NCBI GenBank assembly: GCA_951230915.1
Contig: OX579641.1
Span: 19,074,254 to 19,138,253 of the forward strand
From: Antitrichia curtipendula
Taxonomy: Eukaryota; Streptophyta; Bryopsida; Hypnales; Leucodontaceae
Direction of reading: 5' to 3'
DNA: 64,000 bases
The notes beneath the pieces are model-generated. The model was not told where the DNA came from. It did not search any database and saw only the letters and a list, made by a program, of their open reading frames with translations. This document shows positions 36,738 to 47,688 of this stretch, in pieces. A program made the position numbers and the translations under genes. Each line of letters begins with the position of its first letter. Within the stretch, counting starts at the first letter, position 1.

Positions 36738-37845
36738 GCACACCGGCAGCGAAATAGATACACTGACTACAGCCAGAATTGAACTGCAAATGCATAGCCT
36801 CCAAAGGAACTTACGATGTCAAAAAAAGCATCGCGGAATGAAAAACCTAAACCCTAATCACAGACCCGCAACGCTACAAAATATCGGAAAAACGATGTTC
36901 GCAAGATCATCTGCTGCCTTTCCAAGGAAACTGAGTGAAGGGAAGCGCACGGTAACAATCACCTAAAAGTGAACTTTGCGCTCACCTAATTACACCTGCT
37001 ATGGACTGAGCAGCTCCCAATTGACTTCAGAATGGAACACACCAACATCACCTAATATCGAAATGCAAACAAGAGCGAACCAAATTAACTTCCTGTGTCA
37101 CAGAGAATACCATAGAGAGAGGAAAACCCTAAACCCTAATCGCAGACACGTAACGCCCGGAACACATCAGAAAACACGTTGGCACAATTAACTCCCGCCG
37201 TCCTTTACAAAGAAAATTAAGCGACCAGAAGTGCACGGTAACGAGAGCGACAACACTGCGCTCACCTAATTACACCTGCAATGGAGTAAATAAGTATCTC
37301 CCAATGGGCTTCAGAATACTGGTCTGGACTGAATGAGGACGGACAACTGAAGTTTGCAAGCAGAGCGAAATTGCTACAGTCTAGAAAGTCAGTCACAGAC
37401 TGCAAACGGTGAAGGGGATGGACACATGTTTGGGTTTCCACTTTCCAGTTTCCACATAAACCCTAGAAAGGATTTTCTTGGCATTTCTTGCAGCCCAAGG
37501 CCCGTGAGTACATTCTCTGTTGCCACTGTACTACTTGTCAAAGTCCCATAGCAGGTAGGCCGGTAGGCTTGAATTGTACTGCATGAAAGCTTAACTTAGG
37601 CATATCTGTGACACCGCATAGATTGATCAGCCTAAGTGAGGGTCTGCTGATTTAGGGTTAACAAGTGATGTCGCTTTGGTTCATGGATGAGGCTTGCTTT
37701 TAGCTTCGTCGACATCACGGAAAAACCAAGTTCCAAGGTCTTTCTTCTACATGGTAAGCAGGATTAGTTTTTTTTTGTGTGTGTGTGTGTGTGCAGATCA
37801 CTGTCTGCAAAGTTGTGAATTTCAGTCATTTGTGCTGGCTAATGA
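36738..37845 (+). promoter_or_regulatory. Direct duplication copy B: probable RPC10 promoter and 5' exon
   Basis: Near-identical to 29,909-31,009. It lies about 0.8 kb upstream of the RPC10 start codon on the same strand and carries the same telo-boxes and the splice donor (ATG|GTAAGC at 37,754). An acceptor-like TTGATTCTAG ends at 37,971. The simplest reading is a promoter plus a non-coding first exon with a leader intron. Confidence 0.55.
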
Positions 37846-38195
37846 ATTAGGGTTTGCGATGATGTCTCGAGTACAATCATGCTAAATTAGAGGTAGTTTG
37901 TAAGTGAAAGATGCTTGCTGTACTCGCGATACGCTCCAGTATTTGCTGTTATTATGTGTGCTTGATTCTAGGCAAATTTGGACCTGGAGATTGATCGTTC
38001 AGGGAGCGGGCAGCTTTTCTTTGTCTGATTTCCCACTTCGTTCTTCACTGCATCAAGGTTCCGGGAATCCCGAGATTAACATTTGATGGTCCTGATGTCG
38101 CCAATTCTGTAGTTGTGGATTTTAGACTATTTCATTTTGTATCTAGATTGTTACAACGTGGTTGTAATGGTATGCCGGAACCGGTTTAGGACTTA

Positions 38196-38251
38196 GGGTT
38201 GTCAGGGTTTAGGGTTTTAGGATTTTTAGGATTTTTAGGATTTAGGGTTCT
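38196..38251. repeat. Telomere-like TTTAGGG/TTTTAGGA tract
   Basis: CAGGGTTTAGGGTTTTAGGA is followed by TTTTTAGGA repeats and TTTAGGG. It is a degenerate form of the plant telomere repeat, here inside the presumed RPC10 leader. Confidence 0.75.
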
Positions 38252-38582
38252 GTAGTTGTTACAGTAGTTCGTTCCTGGTATGCGCAATTCTCGGGAATCT
38301 TCCTCAAGTGAATGAATGAATTGAAGGCATTGCCTCGAGACTAAGGAATATTGCGGCTCAGCTATTGTTGCATTTTGGGTACAAATCATAGCGATGTTCA
38401 GAAAGCTGTTGGATCGTGGATTGGTCGTGATTTTGTAGCAGTTCGAAGATTAGGGAACAGTGTCCTGTTTTGAGAGCCCAACTCATTGATTTCTTTTGTG
38501 TCTCATCGTCAATGTGGCGAACTCCAGATGAGACGAGTTGAAGGACGTGAAGAAGACTCGGCGTGGAGCTTGTGATCGGAGC

Positions 38583-38615
38583 CTGTGCGTGGCCTGTGCG
38601 TGGCCTGTGCGTGGC
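38583..38615. repeat. Three tandem copies of an 11-bp unit
   Basis: CTGTGCGTGGC repeated three times, ending about 20 bases before the RPC10 start codon and thus within its 5' UTR. Confidence 0.85.
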
Positions 38616-38635
38616 TAATTCTAGTAGTTGAAAGG

Positions 38636-39888
38636 ATGGATTTCTGTCCAACATGTGCGAATCTGCTGTTGGTAGAGAATCCCAGTATGGGTCGTCCCCT
38701 TCGCTACTTCTGCCCGACTTGCCCGTACATCTACGTCATTGACCGAAAGGTAGTAATGCATCTCCTCCTGTTTAGTTTCCTACGTGCATTGATCTTGAAT
38801 TCAGTCATGTGTGGGGATTATCCTTCAATAGATGCTCACAAGTGGCATACTCTTTGTGCGTCGTTGCAATTTATTTCTCTCATCTGTCAAGACATTGATC
38901 ACCCTACCGGGGTGAGAGTTTGCAATCCAACTAGGTACTGAGAATTACCGTAGTGACTCTGCGGTGTTTCATTTCTGTGCACTCGAATCTCTTTTTAGCC
39001 TTTTGAATTTGATACTCGTGCCGCAAGAATCAGATGACTCAGAACTCTAATATGACGATACCACCTTGTATTCTAGCCGATGTTGTGCTGAAGCTACTAG
39101 ATGTCTTGAGATTTGTTCAAAACGTTGTGCATCAGCATTATGCTGGTAGTAAGCGGCTTTGACTAGTGTTTTGTTTTAGTGACCCTCATTTGCAAAGCTT
39201 GGGACCAAGAGGTCCTTGTGGATGTCTCGTTAGAGATGCCAGCACCACAGAATAAATGGCAGATTTGACAGAACGCTGGTTAAACGAAAGCTTGAACCTC
39301 AGGTAGATTCTTTGGGGCAGGAGCAGTAGTATAGAGAACCCGCTCAAGCAGACCCGGCGTTCTGTAGGTATCCAAGCCGATCAACAATGCACGTCAGCTT
39401 ATACTATCGAGATGCCATCATCACGAAGCTGTGCAAGTGAGACTACTTTTATTTTTTCTGATGGTTAAGGTGACGGATTTTACAGGTTAGCAAGAAACTG
39501 AAATTGAAGAACAAAGAAGTCGACGATGTCCTCGGTGGAGAGGATGCCTGGAAGAATGTTGATCGCACCCCAGGTGATTTTGAGATGATAGTCCTTTGTC
39601 ACAATGCAATTCAACTGATATCAACTTATATCAAGCGTTTGGAAAAATCAACTGTAGTCATGTGAATTTTCTTGAGCCTTGAACTAGGATTTCTAGCGAA
39701 CTAATGCGTGCTATCACTAATACGCTGTGAATATTTTTTGGGATGGTGTTATTGCAGCGACTTGCCCGAATTGCAGCTACGGGCAGGCCTACTTCATGCA
39801 GATTCAAATCAGATCTGCGGATGAACCCATGACTACATTCTACAAATGCTGCAACATCGATTGCAATCACCGATGGAAGGAAAATTGA
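38636..39888 (+). CDS. RPC10: DNA-directed RNA polymerase III subunit RPC10 (POLR3K / yeast Rpc11 homologue)
   Basis: Small Pol III subunit for RNA cleavage, termination and reinitiation (family knowledge), acting in the nucleus. Three exons, 38636-38749, 39486-39573 and 39758-39888, join in frame to 110 aa (human POLR3K is 108). The ATG is directly followed by the conserved first zinc ribbon, C4-P-T-C7 and C26-P-T-C29. A linker with KEVDDVLGGEDAWKNVD is nearly universal in the family. The C-terminal TFIIS-type ribbon has C70, C73, C98 and C103. It contains the catalytic hairpin RSADEPMTTFYKCCN with acidic D89-E90. Both introns are GT-AG. Reading through intron 1 gives a false 118-aa frame. 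The gene follows the telo-box segment, fitting co-regulation with growth genes. Confidence 0.96.
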
Positions 39889-42318
39889 GCATCAATTCAG
39901 AGTCCAGCTCTCAGTTATATTCATTTATTTCCGTAGCTCTGATACGTATTTGCGTGTGTAGAGTATGAGATGTTCCAGGTCAGTATTAATCAATCTCTAG
40001 TTTCGCCAGATCAACTTTCTCGAAGGTGCTTACATTCACTTCCTCGGTACCACCACTCTCCATCTGAATTCAACGTAACTATGGCTTTCTTCGTCATAAT
40101 AAATGGTTTTCATTGAGTACATGATTCACCATGAGTGCGAACCAAATCAATCCTGAGTGCTCAAAGTAGAAGTAGGAAGTCCATTTCGGAAGGTAACACT
40201 CAAACATAGTAATTTTCAAACATTTTTCTATTGTTCAAAAGTGTTGGACATGATTTCTTCATATGGGACCAATTGTTGCCTTGTACTGATCGTCTGATGA
40301 AGAATTTAGTAGTATCATGCTTTGCAATGTACTGGCAATGTTTCAGCTTCATATTTGAGGTTGACACTCTGTGTGACTGACACGTAAGTGCTCGAACTAA
40401 AGATTTTGTATGGATGAAGAGGACTGAAAGTGTCCGATCGTTATCACAACATGGGGTGTTTATAAGGAAAGTCTATGTAGGAAGAATTTTAGTAATGACT
40501 TCATATGTGATCTTTTGGGGAAGATTTTAAGTTAAATTTACTGAAAATACATGTATTTTTAGTAAATTTTATACTGAGAATCTTCTTGCAGTAGGTCACT
40601 ACTAAAAAACGTCCTACTTGGACTATGCCTAGAGCACCTTGAATTTTGATAGTGGATGAATGATTTTCATGAGATTGTTAAAATGAAGCAAGTACCTATT
40701 CATCTAGGAATTTGATAATTTTTTATTGACTTCCTTCAACTACAATAGTGATATCAATAGTGATATCACCTATAAAAATTTATAAAAAAATAAGTATAAT
40801 GCTACAAAATTTGTATATCAATGATATAGAGCATTATTTCTTCTTTCCATTTATATCTTAGAATTATCCTAAATGTCATCTTTCGTATTTTTTCTTTATT
40901 CACCTACAATATATGTATTTGAAATTTAATGAAATGATTTCATCCCTTGTATTTTGTTTTCATTATAGCAATTGTGCAATTCAAACCTTCAATCAAATCA
41001 ATTATCAAAGTAAATTATAGAATGAGATATTGAGGTTAAAAGATAAACAATAAATTTCTTTGACATTTTATATCTAGGCTTGGTCAAATTACATTAGATT
41101 TCTATATTAAAATACATGTTTCAAAATTTTGATATTTTTCACATATATGAATATATATTTTAATTTTAATTTAATTTTTTAATAATTGAAAACATTAGAT
41201 TGAAACATATATGTTTTATAAAAGAAAATTCCTTGTAAAAACTATAGTAATAACCAAAATATTTTAAATAGTATAAAATTCTTTAGAAAAATATAAATAA
41301 TTATAATTTTTATGACACTTTAAAGATAGCATCTTAAAAACTTAAAATACACCACTTTTGAACTTTTTTTTACATTGAATTTCTCTTGGTGTAAGACATC
41401 AGGGTTTAGGATACAAATAACTTGTTGAGAAGCGACTGACCTGGTAGAATGCAAAGTTGTGGGCTATATGAACAAATCCTTCATCCCGAAATGCACGACC
41501 TACACAACAATTATGACTTCATCACGAAATCCATATTAGGGTTTAGATGTGTACGATGAAGGAAAGACAATATCGACAATGCGATGAGCATGCACATTGG
41601 CATGAAATCTATCTACAAAATCTAGCAGTGTACACAATTGAGATGAAGTTATCATCATGTTTCGGTGGTATTGACATCAAGTCTGAACTGCTGGACTTTG
41701 GAACGGCCATAGGGTTGACCATGTCATCAATTCCTCAGTCAAGACTCGATGAACTGTCGCACTCCGAACTTTGAAGGGGCTTGTTTTTGGTGTAGCGTGA
41801 GTTTGGTTGCTTTGGCGGCGCACAATTGAGGTTGCGTAGTGTGATTTGATGTATTAGTATTGTTTACAGGTGGTAATGGTACCTTCTCAAAATTGTATAT
41901 TATAAAAGTTTCAATTGCAATTTTAAATCAAAAGAATCCTAATTTTTTTATGATTTGAAATTAAAACCTTGACTCCGAATGAACTACTAGAGGCCCTAAG
42001 AATGTCCAAAGTAGTGAAAAAGTTAGATTGTTCGGCATTTGTGAATCCCTATGAAATGTGGATACAATGAGATGATACTTGCAATTGGGGGTCACCATAG
42101 AAGTCTTTTTGTCTTCACACATTCTAGTTCAGGTCTATATGTTGTGTTTAGCAACGACTGGTCCAAAAAAGCAAACTCTAGATTTAGGACCCAAAAAGAA
42201 CACAAAACCAATTGTCGTGTACTTCAGCAAAGACCAGGGGCTGATCTGATTCGTTGGTACGATGCTAATGTGTTTTATAGTAGTATTGGCCTTAAATACT
42301 ATAAACTACTCAAACAAT
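39889..42318. other. RPC10 3' flank and AT-rich intergenic DNA
   Basis: An AATAAA-like site (CATAATAAATGG) lies near 40,097. From 40,500 to 41,380 the sequence is extremely AT-rich. A 75-codon frame at 41,547-41,774 has no recognisable domain and I do not call it a gene. Confidence 0.5.
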
Positions 42319-42430
42319 CCCATCTCCATGATTCATATTTCATCACTAAATATTTGTTTTCACTCCTTCCCCTTTTTTTTAATTCTAAGTGAATTCCATC
42401 TCCATGATTCAAATTTCCATCACTAAATAT
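42319..42430. repeat. Short direct repeat, about 35 bp, two copies
   Basis: CCATCTCCATGATTCA followed by ATTTC-ATCACTAAATATT occurs at about 42,319 and 42,395. Confidence 0.8.
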
Positions 42431-43620
42431 TATTATGGATTGAAAAATTATAATATTTGAACATGAAGGTGTTAAAATTATAAAAGTGATTTGAATTTTT
42501 TCAATCCTCTTTTTACATGTCAAATCTAAAAAGTTGGTAAAGTTGCACGTGAAATTAATTTTTTTTCATTAGGATCATCTCTTGAGCGGTTGACCTTATT
42601 ACTAGCTCCCGGTCAATTGTTGTATGCTATTTTTGTTGACAAATGATCATTTTTTTGTGGTACATGGCTTTATGGTAGGAGTCATAAGGTGAGTAAGATG
42701 CCCTTGTCCCAAACATGCCCTTCTATTTATCCCAATTTTATTATGTTTTGAAATTAACAAAAATTTCACATATTCATTTATAACAAGCTTAATATATTCA
42801 TAAAAGTTTTTAAAAATACAAAAAGAGAACCAAAAATGGAATATTATGCTTTATTGTGGCTATTCCAACTATATTTTATTATCACTCTTTACTAAAGTAA
42901 GCCACCAACTGCAATTATAAAGTCACAAAGATGTCATTGTACATAGAAACTTCAAGGCAACCAATGTGTTGATTTGGTCTCTTGGAGATGATTATGATCC
43001 AATACGTGGTGGAAAGTTATGATTGTTTCTTACGAGGATAATTGATTCACATCACTTCCTGCTTTCTGCCATCATTGTTCATCAAAATGTCTTTGGAATG
43101 AAAATGCCCTTCTAGTGGATTTTCTAATGAGGAGAAAATGTCCTCAAAATTACAGAAATATTTTGAAGATTTTCAAATGACTTTTAAATGTTTAGGATGA
43201 GGTTCCGAATGAAAAAAGAGGATTTCCGAAAATGGACCGAGTAGTAAAGTTAAATCTTTGCATTTTGATCGTTAACCTTTAGAATATATAAGAAATCTAT
43301 CAACTTAAAAGTGTTTTTGCTAGCGGGCAACTAATTAGGTTTAGGATCTCTAGAATTTTTTTGTTACTATGTAAAAAAAAATAGTATATAGGTTCTTGCG
43401 TAGCAACATTATTCTCTTCATTATCCAATTTCATTGCCTCAAGAAGAGTCATGGTATGACCGTCATTGACTTTCTATTACGTCTGCAATTTGCAAGTCAA
43501 AAACTCATAGGTGTTTAGAAGAGAATAAAAAGCCCATAGTTGGCACGAGCAATACAAATTTTTGGTCCTTGAGAAATTTACTACATGGTTCAAAAATCAC
43601 TTTGTATGTAAAATTAGCAC
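42431..43620. other. AT-rich stretch, nothing recognised
   Basis: No credible coding region or repeat was seen. Confidence 0.5.
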
Positions 43621-43624
43621 ATTT

Positions 43625-44205
43625 CGTAATTTTTCTTCATCAATGCGATGGTGGTAAAACAACCCTATAAACTTTCTAGAAAGGCCCAAACACACACACA
43701 TTTTGAGAGGCCATTCCATCGATGGCCTGTGATCTCTGTAAAATAAAAGACACCTCAAAGTCAATGCTGCTTTCAAACCAAAAAAGCTTGGGACCTTTAA
43801 ACTTGAGGCCATAGCAATTTGCAAGTCAAAATTGGATTCCTTAAAGCTGATAATTTTGAAGCACTGTGTTAACATGCTAAAAATTTTGGAAACATTGTAA
43901 AATTTGAAAACTTTGGATTTGAAGTTGTAATTGGAAGGTCATTTTACTTTTGGGTGATGATAGAATGGAGAGTTTTGGGTATAAGCTGAAATTTTGCATC
44001 TAAATTGACCACAGTCGTTCTCCAAGTTCACTGCAACTACAGAAGACAAGTCAAGGAGCGAATTTCATGTTGCTTTGGGATCCCAAATCTATGGTTTATA
44101 TTGATGGATTGGCCTCCCAAAGTGTGTGTGTTTGGGCCTTTCTAAATTTTTTTTAGGATTCTCCTACCACCATGGTATTGATGGAGAAATGCAACAATGG
44201 CAGAT
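43625..44205. repeat. Inverted-repeat element, arms about 105 bp
   Basis: The left arm 43,630-43,740 pairs with the reverse complement of 44,080-44,200. Both hold GAAAGGCCCAAACACACACAC, split here by the reading limit into GAAAGGCCC and AAACACACACAC, then GAGGCCA-TCCATC. A third, direct copy of the arm core lies at about 44,232-44,290. Identity is roughly 75-80 percent. No target duplication was recognised. Confidence 0.6.
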
Positions 44206-44289
44206 AAATTGTGTGCATTGCATGGTGCTGTATAATATATGGCCGAAATACACACATTTTTGTAGGCCATTTCATCGATGCAAACTATA

Positions 44290-44696
44290 GATTTTGAAGT
44301 TGAAATCAACATGGAATTTGCTAGATTTAGGACTCAAAAGGAACACAAAATTTGTTGCATGAGAAATAGACTACTTGTTTCTAAAATCATTCTCGATGCA
44401 AATGCAACACATCATGTGATTTTGTCTCAAAAGTGCTATGATGGTAGGAGAGCCCAAAACCCAAAATACCATTTAGTTTAGTTTATCTTTGCTTTGTTAT
44501 CCCAAAAATCTCAAAAAATTCATTAGTTTAGTTGCTTTGTTTTCAAGCTCCCTCAAACCCATAAAAAAACCTTAGATTAGTTGAAGCCTTAAGTATTTAG
44601 TAAAGTTTAGTTTAGTTCCTTTCTTTTTCATTAATCATTTAATTTTTGTTTTGTTTTGTTTAGTTAAGGACTATTAGTCCAGTTTAAAAAACCACA
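44290..44696. other. Intergenic, nothing recognised
   Basis: GATTTAGGACTCAAAAGGAA at about 44,322 resembles GATTTAGGACCCAAAAAGAA at 42,180, suggesting shared repeat ancestry. There is no gene. Confidence 0.4.
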
Positions 44697-44825
44697 TGGA
44701 TTGGATCAACGAGAAGACCACGGAATACAACCACGGCATCAGACTACAAGAAGACCACAGGGATCAGACTAACAAAAAGACCACGGGGATCAGACCACGA
44801 GAAGACCACGGAACCAAACCAACTT
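44697..44825. repeat. Imperfect short tandem repeat (AAGACCACGG-GATCAGAC)
   Basis: AAGACCACGG or a one-base variant occurs five times, with GATCAGAC between several copies. Units are 20-28 bp. Confidence 0.75.
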
Positions 44826-44899
44826 GAACAATCGGAAAACAGCGAGGGGAATGGGCAAGTGATGCCTTGCCACGTGGCAACCTCGGGGAGGGGTGTTTC

Positions 44900-45123
44900 G
44901 CTCAAACTTGTGTCTAGCTCGAACTTGTGTCTAGCTCGAACTTGTGTCCAGCTCGAACTTGTGTCCAGCTCGAACTTGTGTCCAACTTGAACTTGTGTCC
45001 AGCTCGAACTTGTGTCCAACTTGAACTTGTGTCCAGCTCGAACTTGTGTCCAGCTCGAACTTGTGTCCAACTCGAACTTGTGTCCAGCTCGAACTTGGTG
45101 TTCAGCTCGAGACTTGGTATTCA
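44900..45123. repeat. 17-bp minisatellite, 13 units
   Basis: Eleven consecutive 17-base units (consensus GCTCGAACTTGTGTCCA) fill 44,900-45,086. Two units lengthened by 1-2 bases follow. The unit length is not a multiple of 3, so three units give a 17-residue protein period. The array is open on both strands, which explains the long frames found over it. Confidence 0.95.
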
Positions 45124-47688
45124 GTTTGAAATCTCTCAAAACTTTGGTGAGAACTAATTCCAAAATTCTTAAACGAATTAAGGGTATAACAAAGCCTAGG
45201 CAATTGATAGCCACGCCACAAATTTTGAACTTTCAAAGGAATACTCAGTTGCAACTAACTAGAAACATAAGTTTCTCCTGCATCAAACTACAATTCATAG
45301 TCATAATCAAAACAACAAGAATGAAAAAAATTTGACGAAAAAACATAATAAGAAGACGAAGTGGCGACTTGAGAAGGAATTAGGATTAAAATACTAATTT
45401 TTCCAACGAATCTAACTATTCACGTGGGTTTTGTTTTTGTTTTGTTGTGCGTTTTCCTATTCATTTCCTATTCATTTAGGATTTTGTTTTGGTTTTTATT
45501 CCGTTACTATTCATCTACTATTCATTGCGGGACAATTTATTTTTGTTTTTTTATTCTTTTTTTCCTATTCATTTCCTATTCATTCGGAATAATGCTTTGA
45601 ATTGTTCTTTTTACTATTGAAGAATTTGATTTTAGTCATTAATTAGGATTCCGGTGCAAATTAGTTGGTTGAATGTTGGTTTAAGTTTTGTTTTATTAGG
45701 CCTAATAAGCCAAACAGGAAAAAAATAAGAAGTCGACAAAAATAATAGATTAATCCAACAAAAATAATAAACTAATGAATAACAAACAAAACTAACTATC
45801 AATTTGAATGTTATTAAAATTGGAAGGTATTAATTTTTTAAATTAATTCCTAAATAAAATAAACATGCAAAGTAGTTGGAATAGGGCCTTGAAGTTTATT
45901 TTCATTCAAAGAGTGTTTTAAAAATCAACTAAAAGACCATTGGAAATTTAACGTAAATTCCTAAATTCAAAAGAATTAAGTTAAATACTTAAACTAACCT
46001 TTTTATTTATAGGAAATTAGCCAGAAAGGATGTAGGAAAGAGATTTTCCACGCATTTTAACACCAAACTCTCATTAAATAGACTGAGTACACATGATGGA
46101 GGACAACAATTATTTTCAATCCATTATGCTAGTGATATGCGATGACGGGACTATAGCTACGATTGACACATAGGTATGTTAATTTTATCCTTTCTTTTGC
46201 TTTGTTTTTATTTTCAAATTAAGGTTAGAATCATTGTTGTTAGAAGTTAGTTTTTATATTAGAATTTTAGGATTTACGTTAGAATTTAGAACCTAATAAG
46301 TAATTTAGAGGTTACTCAAGTCAAATCACACTTAAAATTTAACCCAACAACGAAAAGTTACTAATAATTAATCGTAACCATAAAATTGAATGATAATTTA
46401 AGATTTTCATCCAAAAGAATCTTTAAGGAATCTTTAAAAGAGGAATCAAACAAAAAATCTATAAAGATTTCAAATTTTTTTTTTCTACTTTTGAAAATAT
46501 TTTATTTTTGAAGGATAAAAGATTGGATGAAGTTTGAGACTAATTTTGGATGAAAAACATCCACATAGGTCAAAATCCCAATTAATCTTAAGAATCCATA
46601 ATTTAAAGGAATTACTAACTTAACCTTAGAATTTAGAATTATTTTGGATTGTTTTGCTATTTTAAATTAGTGGATGAAGGTTAGCACAACTAAAAGGCTG
46701 AACTCACCCCGTAGTAACTTTTGCTAGAAATCTTGGAATCTAATTTTCTTTACCATTCTAGGAAAAAAATTTATTCTAAAAGGCTACTTAGATACAATTT
46801 AGTTAAGTTAGATTTTATTTTTTAACCTATTTATAATGTTTTAACTAGTTAACCAATAGTTTCTCTTAAAATTAGTGAACTTTTACAAGATTGTCAGTCA
46901 CAAAAAGTGTCCATTGCTTGGAAGGCGAACACTTATTTAGGAACACCCAATTAAGAGTAAATCTCCAACGAAAGAGCTGCTAAAGCTCGTGTGTAATTTT
47001 CTGACTCAAGGGTGGAGTTAGAAACATTCATATGATGACTAAACTAAATTCCTTGGAATGGACAACAAAGCAACAACACAAAGAAGCAAAATGACCATAT
47101 AAGTAACCACTAGATAGAAAGAACATTAGGCAAAGAGCCCCATCAATCAAATAACTTATTCTAATCTTGGAGAAGTATTGTCGCTTTCCCATTTTGAACT
47201 TCAGTTTTGTTTAATAATTTGTTGCACATGCCGTAGAAAATCTCTATCTTTATATAAATTGCAATTATTTTAACTGAATCGCTGCACACTTTGATTATCA
47301 ACAATTATTTTATTTAAAGTTGCAATTTATTATTTAATTCATCTTTCTCTTTCAAAAGAAGAACTTCTACTTTCTTTCAAGCATTAATTTCAATATGAAG
47401 TTTTTTTCCTCATTATTGTACATAAAACATTACATTGTACACACAATCTATTATTATCTATATAATCATTTGAAATTATTTTAATAAAATTGTACAAAAA
47501 ATATAAATAAACAATCTTAAATATTGACATGTTAAAAAAAATATAATAAATTAATTAGAATTATCAATTTCATTTTTGCAAAAACATTCTATCGACTAAA
47601 GCACAAGACTTAATTTTGTGATATCACAAGAATGCTTAAACTAAACCATGTTTGCAACTTCATTCTAAAAGAAGCTACTGTGAGCTCC
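45124..47688. other. AT-rich stretch with CTATTCATT repeats, no gene
   Basis: CCTATTCATT-type phrases recur at 45,455-45,590. The rest is AT-rich with no ORF of interest. It may be part of an older retroelement, but I cannot show it. Confidence 0.45.

Noticed and set aside
41547..41774. 75-codon frame with a plausible start
   Set aside because: No recognisable domain, intergenic AT-rich setting and no splice context. Its length is within chance.
44744..45214. 156-codon frame on the - strand with a 17-residue repeat
   Set aside because: It is the translation of the 17-bp minisatellite. Equivalent frames exist on the + strand, and unique parts on either side are not protein-like.
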